The translations under genes were made by a program, and so were the position numbers. A stretch of 64,000 nucleotides of DNA from Flavobacterium aquidurense (GTDB lineage Bacteria; Bacteroidota; Bacteroidia; Flavobacteriales; Flavobacteriaceae). Positions within the stretch are counted from its first letter, which is position 1, and every line of letters begins with the position of its first letter. Below the pieces are notes generated by a model. The model saw only the letters and a program-made list of their open reading frames with translations, was not told where the DNA came from and ran no database searches. This document shows positions 43,339 to 52,618 of this stretch, piece by piece. The stretch spans positions 620,001 to 684,000 of the forward strand of contig NZ_JRLF01000014.1 in NCBI RefSeq assembly GCF_001404985.1. Reading direction: 5' to 3'.

Positions 43339-43965
43339 ATGAAAACTAAAATAGCTCTACTAATTCTATTTATATCAGGCAGTTTGTTCGCTCAGGAACA
43401 AAAAATGACAGATGCTGAAATTGCAGCTTTCAAGCAAGATGTAAATGTAGTGTCGAAAAAAATCAAAACCTTAAGTACTGATTTTGTTCAGTATAAACAC
43501 CTGGATTTTTTATCGAAAGACATTGAAACTTCCGGAAAAATGATTTTCAAAGAACCAGCTCTTTTGCAATGGCAATACAAAAAACCATACAATTACAGCA
43601 TTGTTTTTAAAAACGGAAAAATCCTGATTAATGACGAAGGGAAGAAAAGTGCGGTTGATATTGGCAACAGCAAAATCTTTGGCAGAATTAATAAATTAAT
43701 CGTTGGCAGCGTAAGCGGAAATATGTTTGACGACAAAGAATTTACGATTTCGTACTTTAAATCAAAAGGTCAAAACCTGGCGAAATTTGTTCCCAAAGAT
43801 GCTACGCTTAAGAAATACATCAAACAAATCGAACTTACTTTTGATAAAGAAGAAGCAACCGTGATTCAGGTAAAGCTATTAGAATCATCTGAAGATTATA
43901 CCAGAATTGTACTTAAAAATAAAGTGATCAATGCAAAAATCGACGATTCAGTTTTTAATAATTAA
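43339..43965 (+). CDS. LolA-like periplasmic carrier protein
   Basis: The protein has a signal peptide (MKTKIALLILFISGSLFAQ), then a 190-residue LolA-type beta-barrel half (SGKMIFKEPALLQWQYKKPY is the family strand pair). LolA carries lipoproteins across the periplasm; LolA-like proteins in aryl polyene loci are thought to carry the hydrophobic product. The next gene overlaps by 35 bp, so the two are co-translated. Confidence 0.85.
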   Translation: MKTKIALLILFISGSLFAQEQKMTDAEIAAFKQDVNVVSKKIKTLSTDFVQYKHLDFLSKDIETSGKMIFKEPALLQWQYKKPYNYSIVFKNGKILINDEGKKSAVDIGNSKIFGRINKLIVGSVSGNMFDDKEFTISYFKSKGQNLAKFVPKDATLKKYIKQIELTFDKEEATVIQVKLLESSEDYTRIVLKNKVINAKIDDSVFNN

Positions 43966-44566
43966 TTGCTTTCTGGCGCTGGTTTTAATTTCTTGTGGCT
44001 CGGTCACAAAAAATTATACTCCAAAAAAACTAGAAAAGACATCTTATGAAGTTCCCTATTTTTCAGATTCAAAAACAGATTATGTTTATAAAACGAATAT
44101 CACAGTTTACGGAAATGAAATCAGCGGAATTTTCATTGCCAAGAAAATAAACGACACCACACACCGAATTGTTTTTACAACGGAATTTGGAAACAAATTA
44201 ATGGATTTTGAACTATCAGATACCGATTTCAAAGTCAATTCGATTGTATCAGAATTAGATCGAAAAATCCTGATTAATACACTGAAAGAAGATTTTAGAT
44301 TACTGCTAAAAAAAGAATATCTGATTCAGGAACAATTTGAAAATGATTTAGATAACATCTATAAATCGAAAGATGGAAAACGCGATAATTATCTTTTCAT
44401 TTCAAAAAAGAATCAGAAATTAGAGAAAGTTGTTCATTCGTCTCAAACAAAAGAAAAATTTACACTGACATTTAGTTCAGAAAACAATATTTTTGCCGAA
44501 AAGATTGAGATTGTCCATCAGAATATTAAGCTGAAAATTGAGTTGAATTATTTTAAATCTGAATAA
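43931..44566 (+). CDS. hypothetical lipoprotein
   Basis: The 211-residue protein begins with a signal peptide and the lipobox LVLISC (Cys about residue 22). The mature part is Lys/Glu-rich and predicted mostly beta; no family is recognised. Overlap with the LolA-like gene suggests a partner, possibly a LolB-like outer-membrane acceptor, but no LolB motif is seen. Confidence 0.72.
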   Translation: MQKSTIQFLIINCFLALVLISCGSVTKNYTPKKLEKTSYEVPYFSDSKTDYVYKTNITVYGNEISGIFIAKKINDTTHRIVFTTEFGNKLMDFELSDTDFKVNSIVSELDRKILINTLKEDFRLLLKKEYLIQEQFENDLDNIYKSKDGKRDNYLFISKKNQKLEKVVHSSQTKEKFTLTFSSENNIFAEKIEIVHQNIKLKIELNYFKSE

Positions 44567-44600
44567 ATTAAACTAATCATAAACTTTAAATCAAACCAAA

Positions 44601-45215
44601 ATGAAAAAATTAACTGTAATTGCTTTTGTTTTATTTATAGGTCTTATAACCTCAAATGCACAAGTAACTGTTAGTCCGGGACTTCGTGGAGGTTTAACGC
44701 TTTCGAGCTTGTCCAACATTGATGATAATGGTTTAAAATCTGATTTTTATGTTGGTGGATTAGTGGAGATTAAATTCAATAAATATTTTACACTTCAGCC
44801 TGAATTAACATATTCAAGACAAGGTTCTGAAGGAAGATATTTTGATGATCAAAACCCAAATTTCGGCACGCCTGCAAAATATGAATTAGATTATCTTTCG
44901 CTGGGTGCTGTTGCTAAATTTAACTTTGGCGGAAAAGGTTTTCATATTTTAGCGGGACCTTCAGCAGATTTTAAAACAAGTGATAATTTTGGTCGTTATG
45001 GTTTTGATCCAATCGATTTTGATTTTTCTATCGTTGCCGGATTAGGATATACATTACCAAACGGATTGACTTTTGAAGCACGATTTAAACAAGGTTTGAT
45101 TGATATTTATGGTTACGACGGGATTGATTATGATGATGAAGGATATTATTATAATGATCTGATTTTGAATCAGGTTTTCCAGATTGGTATTAGTTATACT
45201 TTTAAAGTAAAATAG
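44601..45215 (+). CDS. outer membrane beta-barrel protein
   Basis: The signal peptide MKKLTVIAFVLFIGLITSNA is followed by about eight amphipathic strands with aromatic girdles (for example YFTLQPELTYSRQGS and YELDYLSLGAVAKF). The C-terminal strand FQIGISYTFKVK ends close to the usual aromatic signature. It belongs to the PorT/OmpA-like small barrels common in Bacteroidetes. It may lodge the pigment in the outer membrane, but nothing in the sequence proves this. Confidence 0.82.
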   Translation: MKKLTVIAFVLFIGLITSNAQVTVSPGLRGGLTLSSLSNIDDNGLKSDFYVGGLVEIKFNKYFTLQPELTYSRQGSEGRYFDDQNPNFGTPAKYELDYLSLGAVAKFNFGGKGFHILAGPSADFKTSDNFGRYGFDPIDFDFSIVAGLGYTLPNGLTFEARFKQGLIDIYGYDGIDYDDEGYYYNDLILNQVFQIGISYTFKVK

Positions 45216-45221
45216 AAAAAT

Positions 45222-45593
45222 ATGGTATTAAAAGACTTTTATAAAGTTCTTTCAGAAGAAAAAACAGGAGATGCTAAATATAATATTCGTATATTAGTTA
45301 ATGCCAATCATGAGGTTTTTAAAGGTCATTTTCCTGGAAACCCAATTATGCCGGGCGTTTGCATGATTCAGATTATTAAAGAACTTACAGAGTCGATTAC
45401 TAAAAGTACTTTAATGATTCAAACGCTTACGAATGTAAAATTCATGGCATTAATCAACCCGGAAACGAATCCGGAATTGCGCCTGGAACTTGACATAACA
45501 ACCACAGATGATGATTTGGTAAAGGTGAAAAACACCACATATTTTAATGATACCGTTGCTTTAAAATTAAGCAATGCGTATAAAAAACTATAA
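45222..45593 (+). CDS. FabZ/FabA-like hotdog protein with altered acidic position
   Basis: The 123-residue hotdog protein has the family motif HFPGNPIMPGV, but where FabZ has Glu in the helix after it (LQxE), this one reads CMIQII, so the acidic residue is Gln. The N-terminal LPHRxP motif is absent. It may be a substrate-binding or partner subunit of the dehydratases at 31903-32807, or a hydrolase-like relative. It starts 6 bp after the barrel gene. Confidence 0.8.
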   Translation: MVLKDFYKVLSEEKTGDAKYNIRILVNANHEVFKGHFPGNPIMPGVCMIQIIKELTESITKSTLMIQTLTNVKFMALINPETNPELRLELDITTTDDDLVKVKNTTYFNDTVALKLSNAYKKL

Positions 45594-45595
45594 TT

Positions 45596-46081
45596 ATGAA
45601 ATTACTATTGTCATTACTTCTATGGATAAATTTTGCAGGAAATCCGGATTTGGCTTCTATCCGAAAGATCTATCCTGATGTTGCAAAATCAGAAACAAAC
45701 GCTAAAGAATTTACAGAAAAACTTTCTGGAATTTCAAACAACGATGAGAAAATTTTAGTGGCTTACAAAGCAGCTTCAATTTTAGTAGATTCTAAATTTG
45801 AGAATTTAATAGGCAGCAAAATTTCCCGTTTTAAAGAAGGCGCAAAACTTCTTGAAGCTACTTTAAAAAGCGATCCAAACAATATCGAAATCAGAATGAT
45901 TCGATTGAGTATTCAGGAAGATGTTCCTGGAATTACGGGCTACAAAAAAAATATCAAAGAAGATAAAAAATTCATCACTACACATTACACAGAACAAAGT
46001 GGTGCTTTGAAAGACTATCTAAAAGACTTTGTTTTGCAATCAAAGAGTTTCTCTGAAAAAGAGAAGCAATTTGTGAAGTAG
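45596..46081 (+). CDS. hypothetical exported protein
   Basis: The 161-residue protein has a short N-terminal hydrophobic segment (MKLLLSLLLWINFAG), probably a signal peptide, and a helical TPR-like body with KSDPNNIEIRMIRLSIQED. It is not recognised. It begins 2 bp after the hotdog gene and ends 19 bp before the glycosyltransferase gene, so it is part of the operon. Confidence 0.7.
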   Translation: MKLLLSLLLWINFAGNPDLASIRKIYPDVAKSETNAKEFTEKLSGISNNDEKILVAYKAASILVDSKFENLIGSKISRFKEGAKLLEATLKSDPNNIEIRMIRLSIQEDVPGITGYKKNIKEDKKFITTHYTEQSGALKDYLKDFVLQSKSFSEKEKQFVK

Positions 46082-46100
46082 GTAAAGAAAAAAATCCCCA

Positions 46101-47282
46101 ATGCAACCAACTTTATCTCAGCAGGAATTACTTAATTCGACCAATTTTTGTGTTATTGTTCCAACATATAACAATCACAAAACGTTGAAAAAAGTGCTGG
46201 ATTCTATTTTAGCTTTTACTACAAATATTATCATCGTCAATGATGGTTCTACAGATACAACCGGCGAAATTTTAAAACAATATTCAGAACTTACCCAAAT
46301 TCACCATCCTAAGAATTTAGGAAAAGGAAGGGCGCTTCGAAATGGTTTTAGAAAAGCAATCGAAATGCATTTTGAATATGCTATCACGATCGATTCTGAT
46401 GGTCAGCATTTTGCATCTGATATTCCCAATTTTATTGCTGAAATTCAAAAGGAACCCAATTCTCTTTTGATCGGAAGCCGGAATATGACACAGGAAAATG
46501 TACCAAAGAAAAGTAGTTTTGGAAATAAATTTTCGAATTTCTGGTTTAAGTTCGAAACCGGAATTGTCTTGGAAGATACTCAATCCGGATTTCGATTATA
46601 TCCTTTGCGTTTGATTCCAAAGCAATTTTATACCAATAAATTTGAGTTCGAGATTGAAGTAATTGTTCGTTCTGCCTGGAAGGGAATTTTGGTTAAAAAC
46701 ATTCCGATTCAGATTTTGTATGATCCTGCAGAACGTGTTTCTCATTTTAGGCCATTTAAGGATTTTACCCGAATCAGTATTTTAAATACCGTTTTGGTCA
46801 TCAACGCATTGTTGTACATCAAACCACGGGACTTCTTTAGAAGAGCAAAAAAAAAAGGCTTTAAAAAATTCTTCCTTGAAGATATTTTAGAAAGTTCCGA
46901 CTCTAATTTCAAAAAATCTGCGGCAATTTCTTTGGGTATTTTCATAGGGATTTCTCCATTTTGGGGATTTCAAACTGTTTTGCTTTTTACATTCGCTGCT
47001 TTATTCAGGCTCAATAAAGTCATTGCTTATCTGGCTTCGAATGTGAGTTTTCCGCCTTTTATCCCTTTTGTAATATACGGTTCCTTAAAAATGGGAAGTT
47101 ATTTTGTATCGAATGATGTGCCATTAATTTTAGATAGCTCAGTTACACTTGATGATATTCAAAAAAATGCTACACAATATATCGTGGGAAGTCTTATTTT
47201 AGCATCCGTTTTGGCGCTGTCAGTTGGTTTTATAAGTTATTTACTTTTAACGGTTTTTAGTTCTAAGAAAAACAGTGATTAA
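46101..47282 (+). CDS. family 2 glycosyltransferase fused to DUF2062 membrane domain
   Basis: Residues about 15-240 form a dolichol-phosphate mannose synthase-like GT2 domain (CVIVPTYNNHKTL, IIVNDGSTD, DSDGQH, GSRN, SGFRLY). Residues about 265-390 form a DUF2062 domain with membrane segments (SLGIFIGISPFWGFQTV, ASNVSFPPFIPFVIYG). Such fusions are common in Bacteroidetes polyene loci. It could attach a sugar to a lipid carrier or to the pigment; neither donor nor acceptor is shown. Confidence 0.9.
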   Translation: MQPTLSQQELLNSTNFCVIVPTYNNHKTLKKVLDSILAFTTNIIIVNDGSTDTTGEILKQYSELTQIHHPKNLGKGRALRNGFRKAIEMHFEYAITIDSDGQHFASDIPNFIAEIQKEPNSLLIGSRNMTQENVPKKSSFGNKFSNFWFKFETGIVLEDTQSGFRLYPLRLIPKQFYTNKFEFEIEVIVRSAWKGILVKNIPIQILYDPAERVSHFRPFKDFTRISILNTVLVINALLYIKPRDFFRRAKKKGFKKFFLEDILESSDSNFKKSAAISLGIFIGISPFWGFQTVLLFTFAALFRLNKVIAYLASNVSFPPFIPFVIYGSLKMGSYFVSNDVPLILDSSVTLDDIQKNATQYIVGSLILASVLALSVGFISYLLLTVFSSKKNSD

Positions 47283-47408
47283 ATGGTTTGTCACAGATTA
47301 AAAGGATTAAAATGATTTAAACATTTTTAAATTAGACACGAAGCAATTAGTAAAAATTTATGAAATTCGTGGCGAAAAAAACACAGGCAAAAACAATAAT
47401 AAATAATT

Positions 47409-50400
47409 ATGCATCAATACTTCTACGCCATTCACTTATTTGTAAACCGACGAAAAACTTTATCGGTTGTATTGGCTTTTTTGATGCTATTTGCTTTTGG
47501 CTTTTTTGCTTCCCGAATTAAATTTGAAGAAGATATTACAAAACTTATCCCAACAAACGATAAGTCTGATGTTACAGCAAAGGTTTTGAAACAACTCAAC
47601 TTTGCTGATAAAATCACTGTTATCTTCAAACTCGAAAAAAACGGTTCTGAAGAAGATTTAAAAGAAATGGCAACCGCATTTTCTGATAGTGTTGCTAAAT
47701 CCTGCAAACCATATGTAACCGGAATTCAGGGAAAAATTGACGAAGAAAATATTCAGGAAACCATAGATTTTGTTTACAGCAATTTACCTCTTTTTCTGGA
47801 AAACAAAGATTATGCTGCCATTCAAAACAAACTTCAAAAAGACAGTATTGCAGCAACAGTTCAGGGAAATTACAAGTCGATTATTTCTCCATCAGGATTT
47901 GTAACCAAAGATTTTATTCTGCAAGACCCGCTTGGGATTTCTTTTATTGCCTTAAAAAAATTACAGCAATTAAATATTGGTGATGATTTTACACTCAACA
48001 ATGGTTTTGTAATGACGAAGGACAAAAAGAAATTACTGCTTTTTATTACGTCAAATCTTCCATCAAGCGAAACGGAAAAGAATACCATTTTTGCCAATAA
48101 ACTAAAATCGATTCAGGAAAATCTAAATCAGAAATTCAAAAACAAAACTTCGATAAGTTATTTTGGTTCGGCTTTGATTGCGGTTGCGAATGCCAATCAA
48201 ATTAAAAGCGATATTATCTTAACGACAACTATCGCCATGATTACGCTGATGCTGATCTTGATTTTGTTTTATAGAAAAGTATTAATTCCGTTGATCATTT
48301 TTCTTCCAACAGTTTTTGGAGCTTTGTTTGCTGTGGCCTTTTTATATTTTGTCAAAGAACAAATCTCTGCTATTTCTCTAGGAATTGGATCTATTTTATT
48401 AGGAATCACAATCGATTATTCGATACATATTCTCACGCATTACAAACATAACAGTGATGTAAAAACCTTGTACAAAGATATTACAATGCCCGTAATTATG
48501 AGCAGCTCCACAACGGCGGTTGCTTTTTTATGTTTGCTTTTTGTAAAATCTGACGCCTTAAATGACTTAGGGATTTTTGCTGCCGTAATCGTGATGGCTT
48601 CAGCATTTTTCTCGCTTTTGATTGTTCCGCACTTATATAAACCAAAAGAAAATAATTTTGATCACAAGAAAAATGTGATTGATAAACTGGCTCATTTCTC
48701 TTTTCATAACAATAAATTCCTGATTGGATTTTGTGTTTTAATTACCATTATTTGTTGCTTCACTTATAATAATGTTGGCTTTAATAATGATTTATCACAA
48801 TTGAATTTTGTTCCCAAAGAAATAAAAGCAGCCGAAAAAGATCTGGAAGAAAGCACGAGTTTAACATCAAAAACAATTTATGTGGCTTCATACGGAAAAA
48901 GTATGGAGGAAGTTTTGCAAAATAACAGCCAGCTTTTTGCCGATTTATCAAAGGAAAAACAAACCAACAAAATATTAAATTTTAGTTCCGTTGGCGGGAT
49001 TATGCTTTCGCAGGCTGCACAACAGGAAAAAATTAATAAATGGAATTCATTTTGGGATGTCAATAAAAAAGAAGTTTTAGAATCTGAATTAATTGCCGAA
49101 GGTTCAAAACTCGGTTTTAAGCCAACGACTTATTCTAGTTTTTACGACCATTTAGATTATAATTTCAAACCTGTTTCTGCTGAAGATTATTTAAAAATTC
49201 AGGCTTTACAATTGAAGGAATTTGTGACCGAAAAAAATGGGTTTTTCACTATTTCTACTTTGGTAAAAGTTACTCCGGAACAACGAGATGCTTTTGTAAA
49301 ATCGGCTTCAGCTAAAAAAAATCTGATTGCGATTGATCGTCAGCAAATGAATGAAACATTTTTCAGCACTTTGAAAACCGATTTTAATTCGCTGGTCAAT
49401 TATTCATTTGTTGCTGTAATCCTGATTTTGTTTTTCTTTTTCAGAAGATTGGAATTGGTCCTTGTAAGTTGTATCCCAATTGCTTTAACCGGAATTGTAA
49501 CGGCAGGAATTATGGGAATCTTTGGTATTCAAATGAACATTTTCAGCATGATTGTCTGTACGTTGATTTTTGGTCATGGCGTCGATTTTAGTATTTTCAT
49601 GACAAGCGCACTTCAAAAAGAATATACCACCGGCAAAAACGAAATTGCAATTTACAGAACTTCTATAATCCTGGCAGTAATTACCACTATTTTAGGAATT
49701 GGAGCGATGATTTTTGCGCGTCATCCTGCATTGAGATCTATCTCTTCTGTTTCTTTAATTGGGGTTTTTGCGGCACTAATCATAACGTTTATCTTCTACC
49801 CGATTCTCTTTAAATTATTCATATCCAATCGTGCGAAAAAAGGAAATCCACCTTTTGTATTGCGCACGTTTATACACGGTATTATTTCGTTTACCTATTA
49901 CGGACTTGGCGGTATTTTGATGTCGCTTTTCAGCATAACGATAATGCCGATTCTTCCGATAAATGAAAAATCAAAAATGAAAGGTTTCCGCTATGTGATT
50001 TCAAAATTTATGAATTCCGTATTGTATTCAAATCCGTTTTTGCATAAAAAAGTCATTAATAAGTTTAATGAAAATTTCGAAAAACCAGCCATCATAATTG
50101 CCAATCATTCTTCGTTTATCGATATTCTGGCAATGGGAATGCTGAGTCCTAAAATTATCTTTCTGGTAAACGACTGGGTTTACAACTCTCCTATTTTTGG
50201 CGGCACCGTTAGAAAAGCAGGATTTTATCCGGTTTCAGAAGGAATTGAAGGCGGCGTTGAACATTTGAGACAAAAAGTAAACGAAGGATATTCATTAATG
50301 ATTTTCCCGGAAGGAACGCGCTCAGAAAGCAATCAGATTAATCGTTTTCACAAAGGTGCTTTTTATCTTGCCGAGGAATTTAATCTGGATATTGTTCCTG

Positions 50401-51089
50401 TTTTAATTCACGGTGCTTCAGAAGCAATCCCAAAAGGCGATTTTGTCATTCATCATAGTTATCTGACCCTTTCAATTTTAGAAAGGATTTCGCCGGATAA
50501 TCTTTCTTTTGGTAAAAATTATGCCGAAAGAACAAAACTATTAAGTGCTTATTTTAAAGAAGAATTTCATAAAATCCGTCAGGAATTAGAAGGTCCGGAA
50601 TATTTCAAAAAAATGCTTATTCATAGTTATGATTATAAAGAAATTGAAATTATCGATGGCGTAAAAAAAGATTTGCAACATAACTTAGAAACTTATTATA
50701 ATCTCAACAAATATCTTTCGGCGAAAGCCAAAATATTACATTTAGCCAATGATTATGGGCAATTAAATGTTTTACTGACTTTGCAGGAACCACAGCGAAA
50801 AGTATTTTCTTTTATTGCCGATGAAGAAAAATCACTGGTTGCCAAAACAAATTATTTCCTTAAAAAGAGAAAAATCTCTTATCCGGACGATATTGAATTG
50901 GCTTTAGAAAACAAATATGATGCTGTTTTAATTTCTGATGAAAATTATAAAGAGGATCTTGAAAAGATAATTTCGACAACTTCTTGTGTTATTTTAATTA
51001 ATAATCCAGGTTTAAAAAACACTTTAATTAACTTAGGTTTTGAATCTGTTTCAGAAGAAAATTCTATAATCGTATTTAAGAAAAATTAG
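47409..51089 (+). CDS. MMPL exporter fused to PlsC acyltransferase and methyltransferase-like tail
   Basis: This 1226-residue triple fusion has an MMPL/RND-like exporter in residues 1 to about 835: first membrane segment at about 18-37, two periplasmic loops, two six-helix bundles with ITIDYSIHILTHY (about 333) and FGHGVDFSIFM (about 721). Residues about 870-1055 are a PlsC acyltransferase: NHSSFIDIL (HxxxxD, about 899) and FPEGTRS (about 965). Residues about 1065-1226 look like a worn class I methyltransferase fold (AKILHLANDYGQLNVLL, YDAVLISD). The exporter moves lipidic pigment; the PlsC domain may acylate it. The start ATG at 47409 has no good alternative. Confidence 0.9.
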   Translation: MHQYFYAIHLFVNRRKTLSVVLAFLMLFAFGFFASRIKFEEDITKLIPTNDKSDVTAKVLKQLNFADKITVIFKLEKNGSEEDLKEMATAFSDSVAKSCKPYVTGIQGKIDEENIQETIDFVYSNLPLFLENKDYAAIQNKLQKDSIAATVQGNYKSIISPSGFVTKDFILQDPLGISFIALKKLQQLNIGDDFTLNNGFVMTKDKKKLLLFITSNLPSSETEKNTIFANKLKSIQENLNQKFKNKTSISYFGSALIAVANANQIKSDIILTTTIAMITLMLILILFYRKVLIPLIIFLPTVFGALFAVAFLYFVKEQISAISLGIGSILLGITIDYSIHILTHYKHNSDVKTLYKDITMPVIMSSSTTAVAFLCLLFVKSDALNDLGIFAAVIVMASAFFSLLIVPHLYKPKENNFDHKKNVIDKLAHFSFHNNKFLIGFCVLITIICCFTYNNVGFNNDLSQLNFVPKEIKAAEKDLEESTSLTSKTIYVASYGKSMEEVLQNNSQLFADLSKEKQTNKILNFSSVGGIMLSQAAQQEKINKWNSFWDVNKKEVLESELIAEGSKLGFKPTTYSSFYDHLDYNFKPVSAEDYLKIQALQLKEFVTEKNGFFTISTLVKVTPEQRDAFVKSASAKKNLIAIDRQQMNETFFSTLKTDFNSLVNYSFVAVILILFFFFRRLELVLVSCIPIALTGIVTAGIMGIFGIQMNIFSMIVCTLIFGHGVDFSIFMTSALQKEYTTGKNEIAIYRTSIILAVITTILGIGAMIFARHPALRSISSVSLIGVFAALIITFIFYPILFKLFISNRAKKGNPPFVLRTFIHGIISFTYYGLGGILMSLFSITIMPILPINEKSKMKGFRYVISKFMNSVLYSNPFLHKKVINKFNENFEKPAIIIANHSSFIDILAMGMLSPKIIFLVNDWVYNSPIFGGTVRKAGFYPVSEGIEGGVEHLRQKVNEGYSLMIFPEGTRSESNQINRFHKGAFYLAEEFNLDIVPVLIHGASEAIPKGDFVIHHSYLTLSILERISPDNLSFGKNYAERTKLLSAYFKEEFHKIRQELEGPEYFKKMLIHSYDYKEIEIIDGVKKDLQHNLETYYNLNKYLSAKAKILHLANDYGQLNVLLTLQEPQRKVFSFIADEEKSLVAKTNYFLKKRKISYPDDIELALENKYDAVLISDENYKEDLEKIISTTSCVILINNPGLKNTLINLGFESVSEENSIIVFKKN

Positions 51090-51090
51090 C

Positions 51091-52608
51091 ATGAAAGAGC
51101 ATTACGATGTCATCATTACAGGCAGCGGTTTAGGCGGACTAGTTTCAGCAATTATTCTGGCTAAAGAAGGCTATAGCGTTTGTGTGCTTGAAAAAAACAA
51201 TCAATACGGTGGAAACCTGCAAACTTTTGTACGCGATAAAACTATTTTTGATACCGGAATTCATTATATAGGAGGCTTGGGAGAAGATCAAAATCTATAT
51301 AAATATTTCAAATATTTAGGAATCATGGACCATCTTAATTTGAAAAGATTAGATGAAAATGGTTTTGACATTATCTCTTTTGAAGATGATAAAAACGAAT
51401 ATCCTCATGCGCAGGGTTATGATAATTTTGCCAATCAGCTGGTAAAATTTTTCCCTGATGAAAAAGCAAACATCGAGGATTATTGCAAAAAAATAAAATC
51501 AATTTGCGAATGTTTTCCGCTTTATAATTTAGAATGGGAAGGAAAATATGATAACGAAATTCTGGCACTTAATGCCAAAGAAACAATTGAGGAATGTACA
51601 CAAAATGAAAAATTAAAAGCCGTTTTGGCCGGTTCTAATTTTTTGTATGCCGGTATTCCGGATAAATCACCATTTTATGTTCATGCCCTTTCTGTAAACT
51701 CATACATTCAAAGTTCATGGCGTTGTATTAATGGCGGAAGTCAGATTACGAAACAACTTTTAAAACAGCTTAAAAAATACGGTGGCGAATTTTATAAATA
51801 CAAAGAAGTTACCCGATTTAATGTTGAAAATAAAAAAGTAACTTCGGTAGATATGAAAGACGGAACTCAGGTTTCGGGTTCTTATTTTATCTCGAACATA
51901 GAACCAAAAACTACGCTAAAACTGGCGGGTGAAGAAAACTTTAGAAAATCATTTTATAGCAGAGTGCAGAGCCTGGAAGGCGTTATTTCGGCGTTTAGTT
52001 TATACATTGTTTTTAAACCGGAAACTTTCAGATACATCAACCACAATCATTACCATTTCAAGAAAAGCAGCGAAGTCTGGACGGCGCATGATTATGATGA
52101 GAATTCCTGGCCAAAAGCGTTTATGGCTTCTATGAATGCTTCAAAAAAACAAGAAGAATGGGCCGAAGGAATGACTTTTATAACTTACATGAAATACGAT
52201 GATGTTGCCCCGTGGATCGAAACTTTTAATACAACGGTTGATGAAAATGATCGTGGAGAAAGTTATGAAGAATTTAAAACGAGAAAAGCAGCTAAATTTT
52301 TAAATGAAATTGAAATAAAATTTCCCGGAATTAAAGACTGCATTCAATCAGTTCATACCTCAACTCCACTCTCTTACCGAGATTATATTGGGGGCGACAA
52401 TGGCAATATGTATGGATATGTTAAAGATTCTAATAATCCTATGAAAACATTGATTCCGTCAAAAACCAAACTGGATAATTTATATCTTACAGGTCAAAGT
52501 ATTAACATGCACGGAGTTTTAGGTGTAACAATTGGTGCTGTTGTAACTTGTTCAGAAATTCTTGGAAAGGAATATTTAGTAACTAAAATAAATAAAGCAT
52601 CTGAGTAA
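51091..52608 (+). CDS. CrtI-like FAD-dependent oxidoreductase
   Basis: The 505-residue flavoprotein has the N-terminal loop VIITGSGLGGLVSAIILAK with LEKNNQYGGNLQTF, and the C-terminal FAD segment LYLTGQSINMHGVLGVTIGA. It groups with phytoene desaturase/retinol saturase-type enzymes, like the protein at 28166-29806. It begins 1 bp after the fusion exporter and ends 10 bp before the C45 lipoprotein gene. It is probably a redox tailoring step of the polyene. Confidence 0.87.
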   Translation: MKEHYDVIITGSGLGGLVSAIILAKEGYSVCVLEKNNQYGGNLQTFVRDKTIFDTGIHYIGGLGEDQNLYKYFKYLGIMDHLNLKRLDENGFDIISFEDDKNEYPHAQGYDNFANQLVKFFPDEKANIEDYCKKIKSICECFPLYNLEWEGKYDNEILALNAKETIEECTQNEKLKAVLAGSNFLYAGIPDKSPFYVHALSVNSYIQSSWRCINGGSQITKQLLKQLKKYGGEFYKYKEVTRFNVENKKVTSVDMKDGTQVSGSYFISNIEPKTTLKLAGEENFRKSFYSRVQSLEGVISAFSLYIVFKPETFRYINHNHYHFKKSSEVWTAHDYDENSWPKAFMASMNASKKQEEWAEGMTFITYMKYDDVAPWIETFNTTVDENDRGESYEEFKTRKAAKFLNEIEIKFPGIKDCIQSVHTSTPLSYRDYIGGDNGNMYGYVKDSNNPMKTLIPSKTKLDNLYLTGQSINMHGVLGVTIGAVVTCSEILGKEYLVTKINKASE

Positions 52609-52618
52609 AAGTGTGGAT

